In this document: positions 59,461 through 64,000 of the stretch, in pieces | How positions within the stretch are numbered: the first letter of the stretch is position 1 | Layout of the letters: every line of letters begins with the position of its first letter | Assembly (NCBI GenBank): GCA_005784505.1 | Contig: VCAZ01000216.1 | Span: forward strand, 415,470 to 479,469 | Length of the DNA stretch: 64,000 nucleotides | From: Bagarius yarrelli | Taxonomy: Eukaryota; Chordata; Actinopteri; Siluriformes; Sisoridae | Direction of reading: 5' to 3' | Program-made: the position numbers and the translations under genes | Notes under the pieces: model-generated | Seen by the model: only the letters and a program-made list of their open reading frames with translations | Told to the model about the DNA's origin: nothing | The model's database searches: none

Positions 59461-62400
59461 CGTTCTCCTATAATTTTATTTTATTTATTTATTTTTAATA
59501 TTTTTACTTTTAGTTAAATTATTATATACTCTAATTAAATTATTGAGTTAATTATTACCTCTGTCTAAATGCATTTTTGTTATTTTTTTGTATTTTCTTG
59601 GCATACTACCTATTGTTTACAACTGTATTAATGTTTGTCAGTTACTGTTTTTTTTTGTCTTTTTTTTGTTTAATAACAATAAAATAAATTTTATTCAAGT
59701 AAAAAAAAAAATTTACATTATGATGGTGGTTTTGGTTCTGGTGGTTTTTACTTGATTGATCCTATTTTCTTTTTTGCTTAAAACTTGTATTCCAAAGTGT
59801 AAAGTAAATAAAAGAAATTCATAAATGAATTATGAAACATAAAATCATGTTGTCATTCTGGTAAACAAAATGCTTTTGTCATGTACTATTAACATGGGCA
59901 TCTCATATTTACCCACTTTGAAAAGGCAAGGTTTATAATATGTGTTAACATGGATTTAAGGTTTAGAATTTTTTTATATTTGTGAAGCCAACGTTATAAC
60001 CTAATACAGTAAATAATAAATCATTTTAAATATTTCATTAATTTATCCTCTGTCATCATCAGAGCCAAAGCAAATTCAAAACATTTTTATAATTAATTGT
60101 CACTATAGAATGCCAATCAAGCTTAGGACACAATGCATGCACGCAAACATATGTTTACACATGGTCAGTTTGGTAAAAAATAGTCTACCTTTGAAATAAG
60201 GGAAGAAACTGGAGAACCCAAAGTAACCCACATGAACAGTAACTTGAGCTTGGGTTTTTCATATCAGCGACTTTAAAACGGTGATAATATCTTTCCCGAG
60301 ATGTGTCTGGGCACAGAACTTATTTGTAAGAATGATGTTATTATTGACATCTGTGTAGAGCATTATTTCAGCAGGAATCATTTAGAATGTTTCTTGATAA
60401 TTCTTTGTATAAACTTTTTTCATGTTTAGCTACAGTTTTCTGATAAAGTGCTAAAATACATTTATAGACAGAAATTATATTGCATTCCAGGAAAAAAAGA
60501 AATCCTCAAAATGAAGTTACCAGCTATTCATGCTGGGGTTGGATTTCCGCCTTCATCCTGTCTTTACAGGACAGGCTTTGGATCAAGGTATTTACTATAG
60601 ACATTCTTGCTCTGCTTTGTCCTCCAGGTACTCCAGTTATTTTCATTACAGTCTTGAGACATGTATTCTAGGTTAAATGGCATCTTGGAATTTTCAGTAT
60701 TGTGTAAATAGGCAAAAACTTTGAGGTCTGACTTGTGTCCCTTGGCATAGCCTCGAGGTTTCCTGTATTCCTAGAATAATTGGTACCAGGAATGGCTGGA
60801 TGGATGTCCATGGAAGACCATGTATTTAAAGTTTAGTACTCATTGTCAACTGCATCACAAACACAACCGAATGTTTACTTATACGCCAATTGCATAGCCT
60901 TAGTACGGAAACGAAATCCTATACATCTGCAGCTGAACCGCTACACACCAGCTGGCTGCCTGTCATAGATCATCCTCTTGCTTGACACAGCTGGCCTGTT
61001 GCACAAAGCATGTGGCTGCAGTTTCTCTTGCCATCTTTATAGCTTGTGATATAATTTCCCTGAGGCCTATAGGTCCTCTGAAAGGCCATAACAGGACTAT
61101 AAAGTCTCCAAAAATCTTGTTAGTTTTTTCAGAATTCAGTTTTACAGGTTAGAGTTTGTACCTAAAATCCAGATTTTTTTTCATTAATTAATTTGCCTTT
61201 ACCAGAAAAACAGATTATTATTATTATTGTTATTATTATAAAGCCTCCTATTCCAGACCCACTAATGGATAATGATCACACTGTCTTATATCTAATTGGC
61301 AATATGATTATGTTTATCAGAGGTAAAATAACACACAAGCTTGGCCTTAGTATGTGATTCCCATATGTTTCCATTCTGTGTAGGTTTATATTATTCCTGG
61401 AAAGGGACTAAGTGACGGTGTCATAAATGCTAATGGTTTTTACAAACACATCTGTTATGCTCTAGGGGTACAAACTGTGGGGTGTTTTTCACCATATGTG
61501 CCATTCTTTTATTAAGTAATGATATAAAATGATATTTTAGAGTTGGATCACTTTTGTTTTGCACAAACAAGGACAACTTTATTAGATTTCCAAATCAGAG
61601 CTTAGATTTTTATATGATTCTAAATGATTCTTTTGTTTCGGAGTAATCAGTTAATAGCCAAATGTTTCTAAGTAGCTGATTCCTAGAATGAATAAATAAA
61701 CCATAAAAACATAAAGACTTTGGATATTTATTTGAATGAGCTCTTGTATAGTTGCAGTATTTTGTAATGATGAGGTGTGAAACCTTTTTTATATATATAT
61801 TTTAGTGTGGTTATAGTTTTTTCTTGGATTGACAAGACAGAGTCTATAATCCAATCTGCAGCAGGCAGTGAGGTTAGAAGCAATCTTTTCATTAACTCTA
61901 TGTATAGTGAAAGAACCAGTGTGCAGCTAAAACGGCCTTCATTCATCTGATGTCAGAAGTGTATAGCACAGCACTGCTGATTACAGTGCCTACTCAGTAT
62001 ACCTCCACTCGCCATACATCAGCAGGCACTAGTCAGTGATATAAATAGCATATACATGGCTAATAGATGGGTTTTGTGTGTGCAGGCTTAGTGGGTAAAA
62101 TCCACTGAAAGTTAATTCGGGAAAAGAGGTTGGAAGCCGTGATGGTTAACACACCTTTAAAATCACAAATACAAGCAATACAGCAGATTTTGCACACAAG
62201 AACTTATTTAGACATATGAAGTCCTTTCTTTATTACTCTTTTGTCTGTCCCTTCATTTTCAGGTACAATCATATTGGCACACACCAGCTCAGTAAAAACA
62301 ACAGAGTATTTGTGTAGCTGAAGTAAAATAAAAAAAAGAGGTGGGGGGAAAATAGATTCCTCCCACAGGGCTCTGTCGGTTCACTAAGTACTATTGACTA

Positions 62401-63062
62401 TTGAAGCTTGTGCTGTCTTATATCCCAGAGGGTCAATTAGCAGAATTCAGTAGTTAACCAGGCATTTTAGGTACAGGCCTGATGTGAAACATATTTAGAC
62501 CTCTTCGGTTTTTACAGGCTTAAGAAGGGTATAGATTTATTTAAAATGTGTTAAATAGACTTTTTTTGGCAATCTATTTAGACCTTAATGAGGTCTCACA
62601 GTTCTGCATTTCAGACCCAAAATCAAGCAGTTAAATCCAATTAAACAAATGTATATGTCCACTATAAAACTGTAGATTTGAGCGAAAGCTATAAATCCAC
62701 ATCTAATGTGCTTAATGCCGCCAGGATGACATTTAGTTTATGTATTCCATTTATGTATTTTTTTCTGTGGCACTTATTTTTTACACAGTGCTGAGGAAAA
62801 CCTGGAAAACCCTATTCCACACAGGGTCGTCACTATCAGTTTTATACTCTATAAAAGATATGAGTTTGGGCCCCCTATCACACCCTTTCCGCAAAGTTAC
62901 TACTAATAATACAGATCTCTGGGGGGCCTCAAAGGTAACTAAATACAGGAAAGTTTTTTTAAATTGAAAAACACAAAATGCAAATGCACAAAATTGTACT
63001 TTATGAAATTAAACTTTTATTTTTATGAATTGTAAATTATAAAATATATGCGGTAATTACCA
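59461..63062. other. Intergenic DNA upstream of MAD2L1
   Basis: No gene recognised. It has AT-rich low-complexity stretches (for example 59700-59712 poly-A and an ATT run near 61217-61240) and short open frames that match nothing I know. Confidence 0.5.
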
Positions 63063-63330
63063 CTATGCAAAATGTATTGACACAAGTGGGTTTTTTTTTT
63101 TTGCCACGTCCATTATTAATTTGTCTGATGGCAGTTGTTGTAGCTGCTTAGACTTCAATGCCATCGGTCTCTCACTCAGCCGAGCAAACAAGCAACACGC
63201 ACAACACCAAGTCCAGCCTGTGTAGCAAGGTTTATTGTGTGTGCAAAGCATTTGCTTAAATCCTGCCCCGCACTCAGCCACATTCATATTACGCGCATTG
63301 TCTGTTACAATAGCGATGCAGATTGTGTTA
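63063..63330 (-). mobile_element. Possible hAT transposase fragment
   Basis: On the minus strand the sequence reads CIAIVTDNARNMNVAECGAG, and the IVTDNARNM stretch resembles the second catalytic-Asp region of hAT (ZBED-type) transposases. The frame continues for about 60 residues without other clear hAT motifs. No start or C-terminal dimerisation part is present, so it is at most a fragment. Confidence 0.4.
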
Positions 63331-64000
63331 GCAGAGGTGTACGGTATTCATTTCTTATAATATTTGCATATTGTCTTTGTCCTCTAGGAAAGCAAAATGT
63401 TGCCACACAAACAATTTAAATGTGGCAGGGCATCTTCTATCCTTACATTCTCACAAGACCAGTCAGATCTCAATGTACCTCGCAGGATCTCATCACACCC
63501 CTAGTAGAGCCTGTCATCTGACCTGATAACTAATCTGATAATGATGCTGCAGAGTCAATCATAACAATATGTTTGCTTTCCTGTCTCATCAAATTTTTTT
63601 TGTTTGGCCATTGGCTAATTTCCACCCACTAACATATTCTCTTTTTAAATGTAGTCCACTCTCTAGTACTATTATAAAGAATGTTTAGAAAGAATGTTTA
63701 CAGTGGTAAACTCTCGTTTTGCCCAAACATGGTAATGAGCCAATGCTATCCTATAAAAAGAGAAGAAACCAGCCCTTAAATACACCTGGCCTACAGCAAG
63801 TCAACAGAGATGATGGTTAATTTATAACAACAAACTTAAGGGTAAACAGAAAGTAAAAAATCAAATGGACAAAGAAGAGTAAAGCCATATGTCACATTGA
63901 CCTGTGACTGCACCCATCTGGCAGAGAAGCTTTGTGCTATAAAATCAGCCATCTGGATATCAGGCAGAAACTCTGAGCTTTAGAATATAATAAATACTAA
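63331..64000. other. Right flank, nothing recognised
   Basis: AT-rich DNA with no gene or clear repeat that I can name. Confidence 0.45.

Overview
The window is nuclear DNA of a ray-finned (teleost) fish. It is AT-rich, with long introns, many microsatellites, tRNA-derived SINEs, hAT-type non-autonomous transposons, decayed Ty3/Gypsy retrotransposons and a LINE 3' end. Two genes of the novel immune-type receptor (NITR) kind, a family known from bony fish, support this. The SINE types suggest an ostariophysan fish, perhaps a catfish, but that is an impression and not a proof.

Layout. (1) 3.4-10.7 kb, minus strand: two tandem NITR-like genes, each with four coding exons (signal peptide; V-type Ig domain; second Ig domain; transmembrane segment plus short tail). 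Both are open throughout, have phase-1 introns, and carry an arginine inside the transmembrane helix with no ITIM in the tail, which is the layout of an activating receptor that pairs with an adaptor. (2) 10.7-27.6 kb: no gene recognised; SINEs, a LINE 3' end, copies of a short dispersed repeat, microsatellites, and a 30-bp minisatellite near the next gene. (3) 27,650-54,457, plus strand: a complete PDE5A gene (cGMP-specific phosphodiesterase 5) in 21 coding exons giving 863 residues, with GAF-A, GAF-B and catalytic domains and all key residues present. Its introns hold most of the mobile DNA, including a broken Gypsy element just before exon 5 and a roughly 550-bp two-unit pentanucleotide repeat in intron 1. 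(4) 56,898-59,255, minus strand: MAD2L1 (spindle checkpoint protein MAD2) in five coding exons, tail to tail with PDE5A. Its last exon has a one-base frameshift in this sequence. (5) 59.3-64 kb: the MAD2L1 promoter (an NRF1 palindrome and a CRE), then non-coding DNA with a possible hAT transposase fragment.

PDE5A and MAD2L1 are also near each other in human (4q26-q27), so this is a conserved neighbourhood into which, or beside which, a small NITR cluster is placed. The three gene types do not form one pathway: the NITRs are candidate innate lymphocyte receptors, PDE5A ends cGMP signals, and MAD2L1 guards chromosome segregation. I see no operon-like or CRISPR-like system. The points most worth checking are the paired activating-type NITRs, the MAD2L1 frameshift, and the unusual splice donors in PDE5A.
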